A DNA stretch of 64,000 bases from Novosphingobium album (ex Liu et al. 2023). Its GTDB lineage: Bacteria > Pseudomonadota > Alphaproteobacteria > Sphingomonadales > Sphingomonadaceae. A program made the position numbers and the translations under genes. Location of the stretch: NCBI RefSeq assembly GCF_029076845.1, contig NZ_JARESE010000041.1, positions 1 to 64,000 on the forward strand, read 5' to 3'. Below are positions 7,018 to 15,936 of the stretch, piece after piece; the first letter of the stretch is position 1, and each line of letters opens with the position of its first letter. Under the pieces are notes generated by a model that ran no database searches, was not told the origin of the DNA, and saw only the letters and a list, made by a program, of their open reading frames with translations.

Positions 7018-10000
7018 ATGATCCGGACACTCGCGGCAGCATTGGCGACCAGCACGTGCATTGTGGCGCTCGCCACGCCTGCGGCAGCACAGACGCGCGA
7101 GTACAACATTCCCGCCGGCTCGTTGAAGTCTGCGCTCGATGCCTATGTTCGGCAGTCCGGTCGGCAAATCGTCTATCGCGCCGACGAAGTCCGCTCGGCC
7201 CGGTCTCCCGGTGCTCGCGGACAACTGTCGGCCGAGGCTGCTCTCACCAACTTGCTCGCAGGCAGCGGCTTCAAAACCCGCGTCGATGGCAATCTCATTG
7301 CGATCGTGAAGGCAGGAAACGTCGAAGGGGTCGTTAGCCAGGGCAGCCCCCTCGCGCGCAACACCAAGGGGCGGCAGGTGCAGCGCGCTCGCGGGCATGG
7401 CATTGTCGAAGGCAAGGTCGTCGACAATGCGACCGGTGCCGCTTTGAAGGGCGCGCTTGTCGAAATCGTCGAAACCGGAGAGGTCACGCGCACCGACGAT
7501 CTTGGGAATTTTCGTCTGGTCGGCGTGCCGGCTGGCGAGTTGACCGTCCGCATATCTTATCTCGGCTATGCCGAGGTCACCAACGACGTGTCGGTATCTG
7601 GCAACGCTCCCGTGCGCGTGCAATATTCGCTTCTTGCGGGACAGAGCGCCGATATCGTCGTGACCGCCTATCTGTCGTCGCGCGCGCAAGCGCTCAACCA
7701 GGAGCGCACCGCCGACAATGTCTCGACTGTGATCTCGAGCGACCTGCTTGGCGACTTTACAGGGACCACCTTGTCCGAAAGCCTTCGCCGCGCGCCCGGC
7801 GTTATCTTCGACCGCGATGCGGCAACCGGCGATGGCACCAATATTACCATTCGCGGCATGGCGCCCGATTTCAACGCAGTGAAAATCAACGGCGTTGAGC
7901 TTCCTGAAGGATCAGGTGTCGGACGATCCGCGTCGCTCAACAATGTGCTTACCGAGTCCATTAACAAGGTTACAATCTCGAAGACGCTGCTTCCAAGTCA
8001 GGACAGTGCGGGAACCGGCGGGCTTGTCGAAATCGAAACGAAAACGCCGCTGGACCGGCCACGGCGCTTCGTGTCGGTGAGTGTCGAGGGCGCCAAGCGC
8101 GGCCGTGATTTCACCGACGACTTCCTCGTCGGCGGTACGGCCTCGGCGCGTTTCGGTGCCAACGACCAGTTCGGTATTTCGGCGTCCGTCCAGTATCGTG
8201 ACCGCAGCTTGATGCGCATCAGCTATAATACGAGCCCCTTCTTCGGCCTGTATCTGCCGCTTCAAGTCGATGGCACCCCGACGATAACTTCGACTTCGGA
8301 CATCGATCCGCGTCTCGCCTTTCCATTCGAGCAAGGATCCGACGGCGTCTATCCGATCGGGCTAGATATTTCCTCCGACCGCACGCGCACAAAAAATCTG
8401 AGCGCCACCCTTAGCGCGGCTTGGGAAGTCGACACGCATACGAAACTGTTCGCCGACTATCAGCGGCTCGATCTCAAAGTGAACCGATACTCTGAGTCGC
8501 TTAGCATGTTCGCGAATCCGATCTCCTATGCGCCTCTTCCAGTCGCTGCCCTCGGAGGCGAGGTGCGTCAGGCGATCGACTGGTCGAGCCGCAGTCTTGG
8601 CGTTACGCCGTCCTTTTCATATACGCCCAATGCGAAGACGACGACCGACGTGCTGTCTTTCCGCGGCGAAACCAATCTTGCCAGCTGGAGCTTCAAATAT
8701 TTGGCCGGCTACGCCAAAGGGCGGACGCGCGGCGAGACGATGAATGTCAATTTTGAATCACCGACGCTTGTCCTGACGGACGACCAGCTTTTGCCCGAAG
8801 CGTTCGATCCGGTGGAAGGCCGCGTCATCACGCCCTTTCCCCAGCTTCGTCCAGGCATGAGTTCGATTCCGACTCCCTTGCTTTCGCAGGCCGGTCTCGA
8901 TCTCCTCAACGCCTCGACTTACGAATGGCGACGCGCAAACCTCTACAGCGCGCGGGGACAGAACGAGCGGTGGAATGGTGAGTTCAGCGTCAGGAAAGAG
9001 TTTGCTTCGAGTGTTCTGCGGTCCATCGAAGCTGGTGCGACCTACAAAAATTCAAAATTCTCGGACCAATCGGGCGTGGCTTTTGACTATGCCGCGCTCG
9101 TCGTGGGGCTTTCCCCCGCGACCTTCGGCTTGCCGCTCACCGACTCGCCGCTTTCTCCGATCGGCGTCGATTTCGGCTTCCGCAATCTCAGCCGGGAAGA
9201 CGGGATCGCCTTCGCACAGATTTTGCAAGACGCCTGTTTGAGCACCGTCTGTCCGACCGGATCGAAATATGCTCGCTATATCAACCCGGCCGACAGCCGT
9301 CTGAAGGACGAGTTTACCCAGGAAAGCGAGCTCTCGGCCTATCTGCAGGCCACGCTGCAGTTCGGAAAACTCGAAGTCATCGGGGGTGCGCGCGTCACCC
9401 GCGTCGATGTCAAAGCCGTCAATCTGCAGGGGCCGCGGATCTTTCGGGCGGATTTCAGCCAGGATGATGACTTCTTTGCCGTCAATAATGCCGTCGTGGC
9501 GGATAGGGCGCGGCAGACCGACGTTCTTCCACGCATTCTCGCCAATTACCGGTTCGACGAGAATAATATCGTACGCCTTGGCTATTTTATGACTGTCGCG
9601 CGACCGCAGATCAATCTTCTGTCGCAGACACCCGGTGTCACGCTTTTCCTAGGCCCCCTGCCTGGGCCGCGAGGCAACCTTCCGTCGCTGTTCGTCCAGT
9701 CGGGCAATCCGGACCTCAAGCCTGCGCGCACCGACAATTTCGACCTGAGCCTCGAACATTATGACGGCGCGATCGGCGTCATCAAACTGGGTGTCTTCTA
9801 CAAGCGCTTCCACAATCTTTTGGAGTCGACCTACCTGTCTGGCGCGGCGACGATCGACGCGGTGAGGGGCGTGCTGCCCGACGATCCGCGCTTCGCCGAC
9901 GTCCTCGCCAATCCGAATAACTATAATCTGACGCTGTTCCGCCCACTCAACAATGAGGACACAGCCGATCTGTGGGGCGTCGAAGCGGCGATCGAACGGC

Positions 10001-10527
10001 AATTCACCTTCCTTCCGGCGCCTTTCGACGGGCTCGGGGTCTATGCGAACTACACTTATGCCAATAGTTCGAAGAACCAGCCGATCACCTGGACTGCAAA
10101 GCCGGTGCTCGACGCGCAGGGCGCTATCGTGGACTTCGAGTCCGAAGATATCGTTCTGCGCGATCTTCCGTTCAGCGGGCAGGCGAAACATTCGGGAACT
10201 TTGGGCCTGACCTACAACAAGAAGGGATTCAGCGGAAATCTCGCCTACACGATGCAAGGGCGCAGGACCGTCGGCTATATCGGAAACGGCATCAGCAATT
10301 TCGAGGAATCCTTTGGAACGCTCGATTTTCGTGCCCAATATAGCACCAAGCTCGCCGGCGGCGATTTCCAGATATTCCTCGAAGGAAGCGATCTGTTGCG
10401 GGGGGCGAGCGATTCTGGACTCCGCAGCTCGCAAGGCACCGGCAGCGGATCCAACGGCCGTTATCTGTACCGCGGATCCTATTATGGCGGCAGGCAGCTT
10501 CGCGCCGGCGCGAAATTCTCCTTCTAA
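7018..10527 (+). CDS. TonB-dependent receptor with STN signalling and carboxypeptidase-like domains
   Basis: The 1169-residue outer-membrane protein begins with a signal peptide ending AAAQ, then an STN domain (about 27-100, REYNIPAGSLKSALDAYV) that talks to FecR. A carboxypeptidase-regulatory-like domain follows (about 129-205, GIVEGKVVDNATGAALKGA), then a plug (about 230-345, with GTNITIRGMAPDFNAVKING). The rest is a long beta-barrel closing in the usual aromatic C-terminus (RAGAKFSF). The added regulatory-like domain is common in receptors for peptides or polysaccharides rather than simple siderophores. The two proteases downstream favour a protein or peptide substrate, but the ligand cannot be read directly. 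Confidence 0.93.
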   Translation: MIRTLAAALATSTCIVALATPAAAQTREYNIPAGSLKSALDAYVRQSGRQIVYRADEVRSARSPGARGQLSAEAALTNLLAGSGFKTRVDGNLIAIVKAGNVEGVVSQGSPLARNTKGRQVQRARGHGIVEGKVVDNATGAALKGALVEIVETGEVTRTDDLGNFRLVGVPAGELTVRISYLGYAEVTNDVSVSGNAPVRVQYSLLAGQSADIVVTAYLSSRAQALNQERTADNVSTVISSDLLGDFTGTTLSESLRRAPGVIFDRDAATGDGTNITIRGMAPDFNAVKINGVELPEGSGVGRSASLNNVLTESINKVTISKTLLPSQDSAGTGGLVEIETKTPLDRPRRFVSVSVEGAKRGRDFTDDFLVGGTASARFGANDQFGISASVQYRDRSLMRISYNTSPFFGLYLPLQVDGTPTITSTSDIDPRLAFPFEQGSDGVYPIGLDISSDRTRTKNLSATLSAAWEVDTHTKLFADYQRLDLKVNRYSESLSMFANPISYAPLPVAALGGEVRQAIDWSSRSLGVTPSFSYTPNAKTTTDVLSFRGETNLASWSFKYLAGYAKGRTRGETMNVNFESPTLVLTDDQLLPEAFDPVEGRVITPFPQLRPGMSSIPTPLLSQAGLDLLNASTYEWRRANLYSARGQNERWNGEFSVRKEFASSVLRSIEAGATYKNSKFSDQSGVAFDYAALVVGLSPATFGLPLTDSPLSPIGVDFGFRNLSREDGIAFAQILQDACLSTVCPTGSKYARYINPADSRLKDEFTQESELSAYLQATLQFGKLEVIGGARVTRVDVKAVNLQGPRIFRADFSQDDDFFAVNNAVVADRARQTDVLPRILANYRFDENNIVRLGYFMTVARPQINLLSQTPGVTLFLGPLPGPRGNLPSLFVQSGNPDLKPARTDNFDLSLEHYDGAIGVIKLGVFYKRFHNLLESTYLSGAATIDAVRGVLPDDPRFADVLANPNNYNLTLFRPLNNEDTADLWGVEAAIERQFTFLPAPFDGLGVYANYTYANSSKNQPITWTAKPVLDAQGAIVDFESEDIVLRDLPFSGQAKHSGTLGLTYNKKGFSGNLAYTMQGRRTVGYIGNGISNFEESFGTLDFRAQYSTKLAGGDFQIFLEGSDLLRGASDSGLRSSQGTGSGSNGRYLYRGSYYGGRQLRAGAKFSF

Positions 10528-10555
10528 CGCAAACGTCTATCCTACGCGATGTGTC

Positions 10556-10582
10556 GGACTCACCGATATGGCAGGTGAGTCC
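10556..10582 (+). terminator. Hairpin between receptor and metalloprotease genes
   Basis: GGACTCACC (10556-10564) and GGTGAGTCC (10574-10582) form a perfect 9-bp stem with a 9-base loop, 29 bp after the receptor stop. There is no U-run, so it is more likely a processing or attenuation hairpin that lowers protease expression relative to the receptor than a full terminator. Confidence 0.5.
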
Positions 10583-10605
10583 GGGCATCGTCGACCGAGG
10601 TGCCC

Positions 10606-12810
10606 ATGACATTGATTCCGCGACGTCCCGCCAAGCGGCATATCCCGCTTCGCCATTCCCTTCTCCTTGCCTCGGCGATTGGTGCTGGCCTCCTCGTATC
10701 GTTCCCCGCCGTTGCGGCTGAGCAAGCATGCGTGAAAAAGGAGGTGTGCATCGAAGCTGGCGACACTATCCTCCTTCATGTCGCCCGGTCACGTCTCGGC
10801 GAGGATCTCATCTGGATCCGCGAGCCGAGCGAAGAAGTGCGCTACATCAAGATGGAGGAGGTTGGCGCGGAGTCCGGCAAGCCCGAACTCCGCCTCACCA
10901 TCGATCCCGACGAAGCCGATTATGACGACCTTCCGGGATATGCGCCCTCGTCCCACCTTCCGCGCGGAATCAGCCAACCGAACCTCTTCGATGCGTCGGG
11001 ACCGCTTGCACCCTCGAACCTCGTCGATGGCTATGTCTTCGACATCACCGCACTGCTGAAGGGAGATCGCACTGAGGGCGCCGACCTCGGTGCGGTCAAG
11101 TCCGATAGCCTCAAGCTCGCCAGCCTTCGTGCATTTGGTGAGACGGTCCTGGTCGGTCTGAATGCGAGTTACGAGATCAAGAATTCGCCAGGGAAGCAGG
11201 GCAATTTCACGACCTACTGGTCGTTCCGGCTGCCGCCCGCGGAAGCGATGGAGGCACAGCCCTACAATGAGAAAATGGGGGGCTACAGCGCGATCGACAA
11301 CCGGCGCAAAACGGGACGTCGGCCCGCGAATGTAGTCAAGTTCCGCTTATCGGCTGCCGATGTGGCGAAGGGGACCCCGGTCATCAGATTCTATCTCGAC
11401 CCTGCAATCCCGCTGGCATTGAAGCCCGCGGTCGTCGAAGGGATACTGGCCTGGAACAAAGCTTTCATTCCCCTCGGCATCGATCATGCGATCGAGGTCC
11501 GCGAGATGCCGCCGGGTGAAAGCTGGCCCGAATTCCGAACAAGCGTCTCAGCGCTTATCTGGGGGCCAATCGATCGTTCCGCCAATCTCGCCACGGGCGG
11601 AGGGACGGCTCGGCATGTCATCGATCGCCGGTCGGGCGAGATATTGAAGGCCGATGTCTTCGTCGATGGTCCTTTTTTCGACGGGTTGCGGCAATTCTTC
11701 GCCGTCGCTCCGAGAAAACTCGAAGGAACCGACTATCTCGACGTAACGGGTCCAATCCATCTCGCCTTGCTGCGCCGCTTGACGGGGCACGAGGTCGGGC
11801 ACGGCATCGGGCTGCGCGACGGCAACTATGGGATCGGAACCTATTCTGTTGCCGCGCGCAGCGATCCCCAATGGCTCGGCAAGATGGGTTTTACTCCGAG
11901 CATCATGAACTACGAAGAGTATAATCGCCTGATAGAAGCCTCGCCGGCTCCGAATTTTCCGCTCGACTATCTCATCGCCGGCGTCGGGCCGGGCGATGTT
12001 CATCAGATCGGGCTTTCCTACATGATCGCCGATGGCCTCACCCGCGCGCAGCGGATCGAACGCATCCAGTTGGCGGCGCGGGCGCAAATCGATCAGCCCT
12101 GGCTCCGTTTCATCGGGCAGGATTTTCTTCATGCCGTGCCTACGAAGATCGCAGACTACGACGACACGAAGGCGCTCGAAGTGGCATGGGCGAAGACGTC
12201 GGACGGGCTCGCGGTGCTAGGCCGCGACGCGGCGCGCGGCAGCATCGACCCGGCGACCGCCGCACTCTTGTACAAGGAACTGCAGTCGAGTTTTTCGGTA
12301 ACGCTCATGAAGCATATCGACATCGTCGGTGCGACCGAGAAGGGCTATACCGAGGCGGCCTGGCCAAATCCCGTCTACCAGCCCGTCGCGGTCGAGCGTC
12401 AGCGTAGGCTCGTGGGCTATGTCGCATCGAACCTCAGCCGCTTTTCGGAGAGCTTCCTCGAAGGCGCACCGCCGACGATCAAGACGAGCATCATGCTCGG
12501 CGCGGCGAACGCGGTAGGCCAGACCGCGCTACTCTCGCTCCTCGATGGAAACCGGATTTTCGCGCTCGAAAAGGCGATGGTCCTCGGCAAAATGGCCTAT
12601 CCGGTCGGTGTCTATCTCCAGGACATCCGCGAAGGATTGCTCGGGGCGGGGCGTTGCCCGACGCTTTCCGAAACGCAAAAGCAGCTTCGGCAAAGCTATG
12701 TTGATGTGCTCGACCTTCTCGCCAAGCGAGCATCAACGACGGTGCAGATGGCGATCGACAAGGAAATGGGAGTGCTGAAGAGGCAGGCGGCCTGCGGGGA
12801 CGAGCGATAG
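10606..12810 (+). CDS. Exported zinc-dependent metalloprotease (DUF5117/DUF5118 family)
   Basis: The 734-residue protein starts at the ATG at 10606, with GAGG six bases upstream, and has a signal peptide (LLLASAIGAGLLVSFPAVAA). The catalytic motif is HEVGHGIGLRD (H395, E396, H399). The preceding stretch GRRPANVVKFRL and the segment VVEGILAWNKAFIPLGI are typical of the DUF5117/DUF5118 metalloprotease family, often annotated simply as zinc-dependent metalloprotease. It should act in the periplasm or at the outer membrane. It sits 78 bp after the receptor and 164 bp before the M16 protease gene in the same direction. A role in trimming the receptor's polypeptide ligand is likely but inferred from context. 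Confidence 0.88.
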   Translation: MTLIPRRPAKRHIPLRHSLLLASAIGAGLLVSFPAVAAEQACVKKEVCIEAGDTILLHVARSRLGEDLIWIREPSEEVRYIKMEEVGAESGKPELRLTIDPDEADYDDLPGYAPSSHLPRGISQPNLFDASGPLAPSNLVDGYVFDITALLKGDRTEGADLGAVKSDSLKLASLRAFGETVLVGLNASYEIKNSPGKQGNFTTYWSFRLPPAEAMEAQPYNEKMGGYSAIDNRRKTGRRPANVVKFRLSAADVAKGTPVIRFYLDPAIPLALKPAVVEGILAWNKAFIPLGIDHAIEVREMPPGESWPEFRTSVSALIWGPIDRSANLATGGGTARHVIDRRSGEILKADVFVDGPFFDGLRQFFAVAPRKLEGTDYLDVTGPIHLALLRRLTGHEVGHGIGLRDGNYGIGTYSVAARSDPQWLGKMGFTPSIMNYEEYNRLIEASPAPNFPLDYLIAGVGPGDVHQIGLSYMIADGLTRAQRIERIQLAARAQIDQPWLRFIGQDFLHAVPTKIADYDDTKALEVAWAKTSDGLAVLGRDAARGSIDPATAALLYKELQSSFSVTLMKHIDIVGATEKGYTEAAWPNPVYQPVAVERQRRLVGYVASNLSRFSESFLEGAPPTIKTSIMLGAANAVGQTALLSLLDGNRIFALEKAMVLGKMAYPVGVYLQDIREGLLGAGRCPTLSETQKQLRQSYVDVLDLLAKRASTTVQMAIDKEMGVLKRQAACGDER

Positions 12811-12974
12811 GCCGTCGCCTAAGTTCGGTATGAGCGCGACCGCCCAGAGCTGGAATGTCGTCATGCCGCTCGTCGAAGGCTTCGGCATGTCCGTCGGCGG
12901 ATCGGCCGCAATGCGTGCGGAGATGCCGCACTCGTTCGACTCATGGCAGATACTCACCCAAAGGGACGAATTAC

Positions 12975-15743
12975 ATGATGTTTCGGAAAATTCTCGTTGC
13001 GGGGCTGCTTGCCTCGGTACCTGCTCTCGCGCCCTCGGCCGCCGCCAAGCCAACCGCTTCGATTACCAAGCCTGCTGTCTCCGATCCGCTCGCCGCGCTT
13101 GAACTCGACGTGCCGGCGAAAAGGTTCGTCTTGAAGAATGGCCTGACGCTTATCGTCCATGAGGACAAGTCGGCGCCGCTCGTCGCGGTCAACATCTGGT
13201 ATCATGTGGGCTCGAAGAACGAACCGAAAGGGCGTTCGGGCTTCGCGCATCTCTTCGAGCATCTGATGTTCAACGGCTCGGAGAATTTCAACGACGACTA
13301 CTTTAAGGCCACCGAGAAGATCGGCGCGAGTGACCAGAACGGCACCACCAATCCCGACCGCACCAACTATTATCAGACCGTGCCCAAGGCGGCGCTGGAC
13401 TCGATCCTGTGGCTCGAGTCCGATCGGATGGGGCATCTTTTGGGCGCGATCGACCAGGCGAAGCTCGACGAGCAGCGCGCGGTCGTGAAGAATGAAAAGC
13501 GCCAGGGCGAGAATAAGCCCTACGCTAAGGCGTCGGATCTCATCATGGCGGCGACGACGCCATCGGAGCATCCTTATGGCCATTCGACCATCGGCTCGAT
13601 GGAAGATCTCGATGCGGCCTCGCTAGACGATGTGAAGCAATGGTTTCGCGACTATTATGGCCCCTCGAATGCGGTGATCGTCTTGTCGGGTGACATTTCG
13701 CCCGAGGAGGGTCTTGCCAAGGTCGAGACATATTTCGGGAGCTTCGAACCGGGAACGCCAGTGTCGCAGCCCAAGAGCTGGCCGGTGCGGATGGCAGGAG
13801 CGGTGCGAGAGGTCGCCTATGACCGCGTCGCGCAGCCACGCCTTTACCGCGTCTGGAACATCTCGGACTATGCCTCGGCCGACACCGACTATCTGCAATT
13901 CCTGGCGCAGGTGCTCGCCGGCGATCGCAACTCGCGCCTGGTCAAGCGCCTGGTGATCGACGAGCAGGTCGCGACGGGTGTCTCCGCCGAGGTCGACAAT
14001 CGCGAGATCGGCGGCCAATTCTACATCAGAGTCGACCTCAAGCCCGGCGCCGACATTGCCGCGGCCGAGCGCGCGATCGGCGAGGAATTGAAGAAGATAT
14101 TGGCCGCGGGGCCGACCCCTGCCGAAATGGCGCGGGTGCGTACGCAGAATGTCGCGGGCTTCGTGCGCTCGATGGAATCGATCGCGGGCAAGGCCAGTCT
14201 TCTTGCCGAAAGCCAGACCTATCTGGGTTCGCCCGATGGCTGGAAGCTCGGCTGGTCGCGCTATAAGGCGGCGAAGCCCGCCGATCTCGTCCGCGCCGGC
14301 AACGCCTGGCTGACCGGCGGTGACTATGTTCTCCACGTCCTGCCCTTCGGCCAACTCGCCGCTTCGGGGGTCGATGCCGATCGCAGCAAGCTCCCCGAGC
14401 CGGGCGCGACGGCGCCGGCGAGCTTCCCCGCGGTCGAACGTGCGACGCTTGGCAATGGTCTTGAACTGGTGGTGGCGCGGCGGACGGGGGTTCCGGTCGT
14501 CAACATGACGATGCTGATCAGTACCGGGACGCCGGCGGATTACGCCTCGACGACGCCCATGACGGGCGCTCTTGCCATGGGCCTGCTCAAGGACGGCACC
14601 GCCTCGCGAACCGGCGAGCAGATCGTCGACGAACTCGCCGCGCTTGGTGCCAGCGTCGGCGCGGGTGGCGGCGGCGAGCAGAGCACCGTGACGCTCTCGG
14701 CGGTGAAACCGACGCTGCGCCAGGCGCTCGCCATCTATGCCGATGTCCTCCTCCATCCTGCCTTTCGCAGCAAGGATGTCGAGCGCGTGAAGGAGCAGGC
14801 GATAGCCGGCATCACCTCGGCGCGGCAGGACGGGGCGTCTGCGGCGGGGCGTCTCTTCCCCTCGCTCATGTACGGGAAGGCATCGCCCTATGGCCGTCTC
14901 GCGACCGAGGCCGATGTCGCATCGCTTCGCCCCGCCGATCTTGCGGCTTTTCACGATCGCTGGTTCAAGCCGAACAATGCGACGCTGATCGTCGCGGGCG
15001 ATACCACGCTCGCCGAACTGAGACCGCTCGTCGAGTCGGCGCTGGCCGGGTGGCAGCGCAGCGCCGTCCCCGAGCATATCGTCCCCGAGAGCGCGTCGGC
15101 TAAGTCAACTGTGGTCTATCTCTTCGACAAGCCCGGTGCGCCGCAGTCAGCCATTCGCGCTGCTGTGATCGCACCTAAGCGTGCCGATGGCGACGAAATC
15201 GCGCGCGATCTGTTCAACACCGCGTTCGGGGGCAGTTTCACCTCGCGCATCAATATGAAGCTGCGCGAGGAAAAGGGCTGGGCCTATGGCGCTTCGAGCG
15301 GGATCTCAGGAGGGCGTGGAAGCCGGCTCTTCGTCGCGCAGGCCTCGGTCCAAGCCGACAAAACCGTGGACTCGATGACCGAAATCGCCACGCTTCTCAA
15401 GGACGCGCTTTCCGGCAAGCCGGTCGACGCGGCCGAGCTCGCGCGCGCCAAGGACAATATGAGCATGGGCCTCTCGAACGACTGGTCTAAATCGAACGGG
15501 ATCGCGCAATATCTGCTCGACGAAGCCGTCGCGGGCCTGCCGGAAGACTACTATGCTGAGTATGCGGCGCGGATCGGCGCGGCGGGCGAAGCTGGAGTAA
15601 ATGCCGCCGGTTCGGAATTGCTGGCGCGCAAGCCGCTCACTTGGGTAATCGCGGGCGATCTCGCCAAGATCGAGGCTCCGATCCGCGCGCTCGGACTTGG
15701 CGAAGTGCGCGTGCTCGATGCCGATGGCAATGTCCTGCGCTGA
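12975..15743 (+). CDS. Periplasmic M16-family (insulinase-like) metalloprotease
   Basis: The 922-residue protein starts at the ATG at 12975 (GGGACG upstream) with a signal peptide ending SAAA. The first M16 domain holds the inverted zinc motif HxxEH (AHLFEHLMF, H92, E95, H96) and a downstream glutamate region (EQRAVVKNEKRQGE). The second half (from about residue 485) repeats the M16 fold without that motif, as expected of a two-domain clamshell protease. A size of about 920 residues and pairing with a TonB-dependent receptor resemble FusC/PqqL, which digest imported proteins such as ferredoxin to free iron. That function is an analogy, not shown. Confidence 0.92.
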   Translation: MMFRKILVAGLLASVPALAPSAAAKPTASITKPAVSDPLAALELDVPAKRFVLKNGLTLIVHEDKSAPLVAVNIWYHVGSKNEPKGRSGFAHLFEHLMFNGSENFNDDYFKATEKIGASDQNGTTNPDRTNYYQTVPKAALDSILWLESDRMGHLLGAIDQAKLDEQRAVVKNEKRQGENKPYAKASDLIMAATTPSEHPYGHSTIGSMEDLDAASLDDVKQWFRDYYGPSNAVIVLSGDISPEEGLAKVETYFGSFEPGTPVSQPKSWPVRMAGAVREVAYDRVAQPRLYRVWNISDYASADTDYLQFLAQVLAGDRNSRLVKRLVIDEQVATGVSAEVDNREIGGQFYIRVDLKPGADIAAAERAIGEELKKILAAGPTPAEMARVRTQNVAGFVRSMESIAGKASLLAESQTYLGSPDGWKLGWSRYKAAKPADLVRAGNAWLTGGDYVLHVLPFGQLAASGVDADRSKLPEPGATAPASFPAVERATLGNGLELVVARRTGVPVVNMTMLISTGTPADYASTTPMTGALAMGLLKDGTASRTGEQIVDELAALGASVGAGGGGEQSTVTLSAVKPTLRQALAIYADVLLHPAFRSKDVERVKEQAIAGITSARQDGASAAGRLFPSLMYGKASPYGRLATEADVASLRPADLAAFHDRWFKPNNATLIVAGDTTLAELRPLVESALAGWQRSAVPEHIVPESASAKSTVVYLFDKPGAPQSAIRAAVIAPKRADGDEIARDLFNTAFGGSFTSRINMKLREEKGWAYGASSGISGGRGSRLFVAQASVQADKTVDSMTEIATLLKDALSGKPVDAAELARAKDNMSMGLSNDWSKSNGIAQYLLDEAVAGLPEDYYAEYAARIGAAGEAGVNAAGSELLARKPLTWVIAGDLAKIEAPIRALGLGEVRVLDADGNVLR

Positions 15744-15815
15744 TCCCAACGGGTTGCGTGTGCGGTAGGCGCAAGTAACCAGTAACTCTCGGTCACAGAC
15801 AGCGATTGAGCAGCT

Positions 15816-15850
15816 GCAAAGGCCCCATAAAGTTATTCTGTGGCCCTTGC
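15816..15850. promoter_or_regulatory. Inverted repeat before traG
   Basis: GCAAAGGCC (15816-15824) and GGCCCTTGC (15842-15850) pair over 8 of 9 positions around an AT-rich loop, with outer GAGC/GCTC arms. It could terminate the protease transcript or act as a control site for the traG-trb operon that starts 87 bp downstream. There is no clear U-run. Confidence 0.35.
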
Positions 15851-15936
15851 CGGTAGCTCACACCAAGCGGCCAACTCTGACACTTTCCGACCAAGCCAGC
15901 GGACACCTTTCGTCCAACGCAGGCGGAGGTCGGAAA

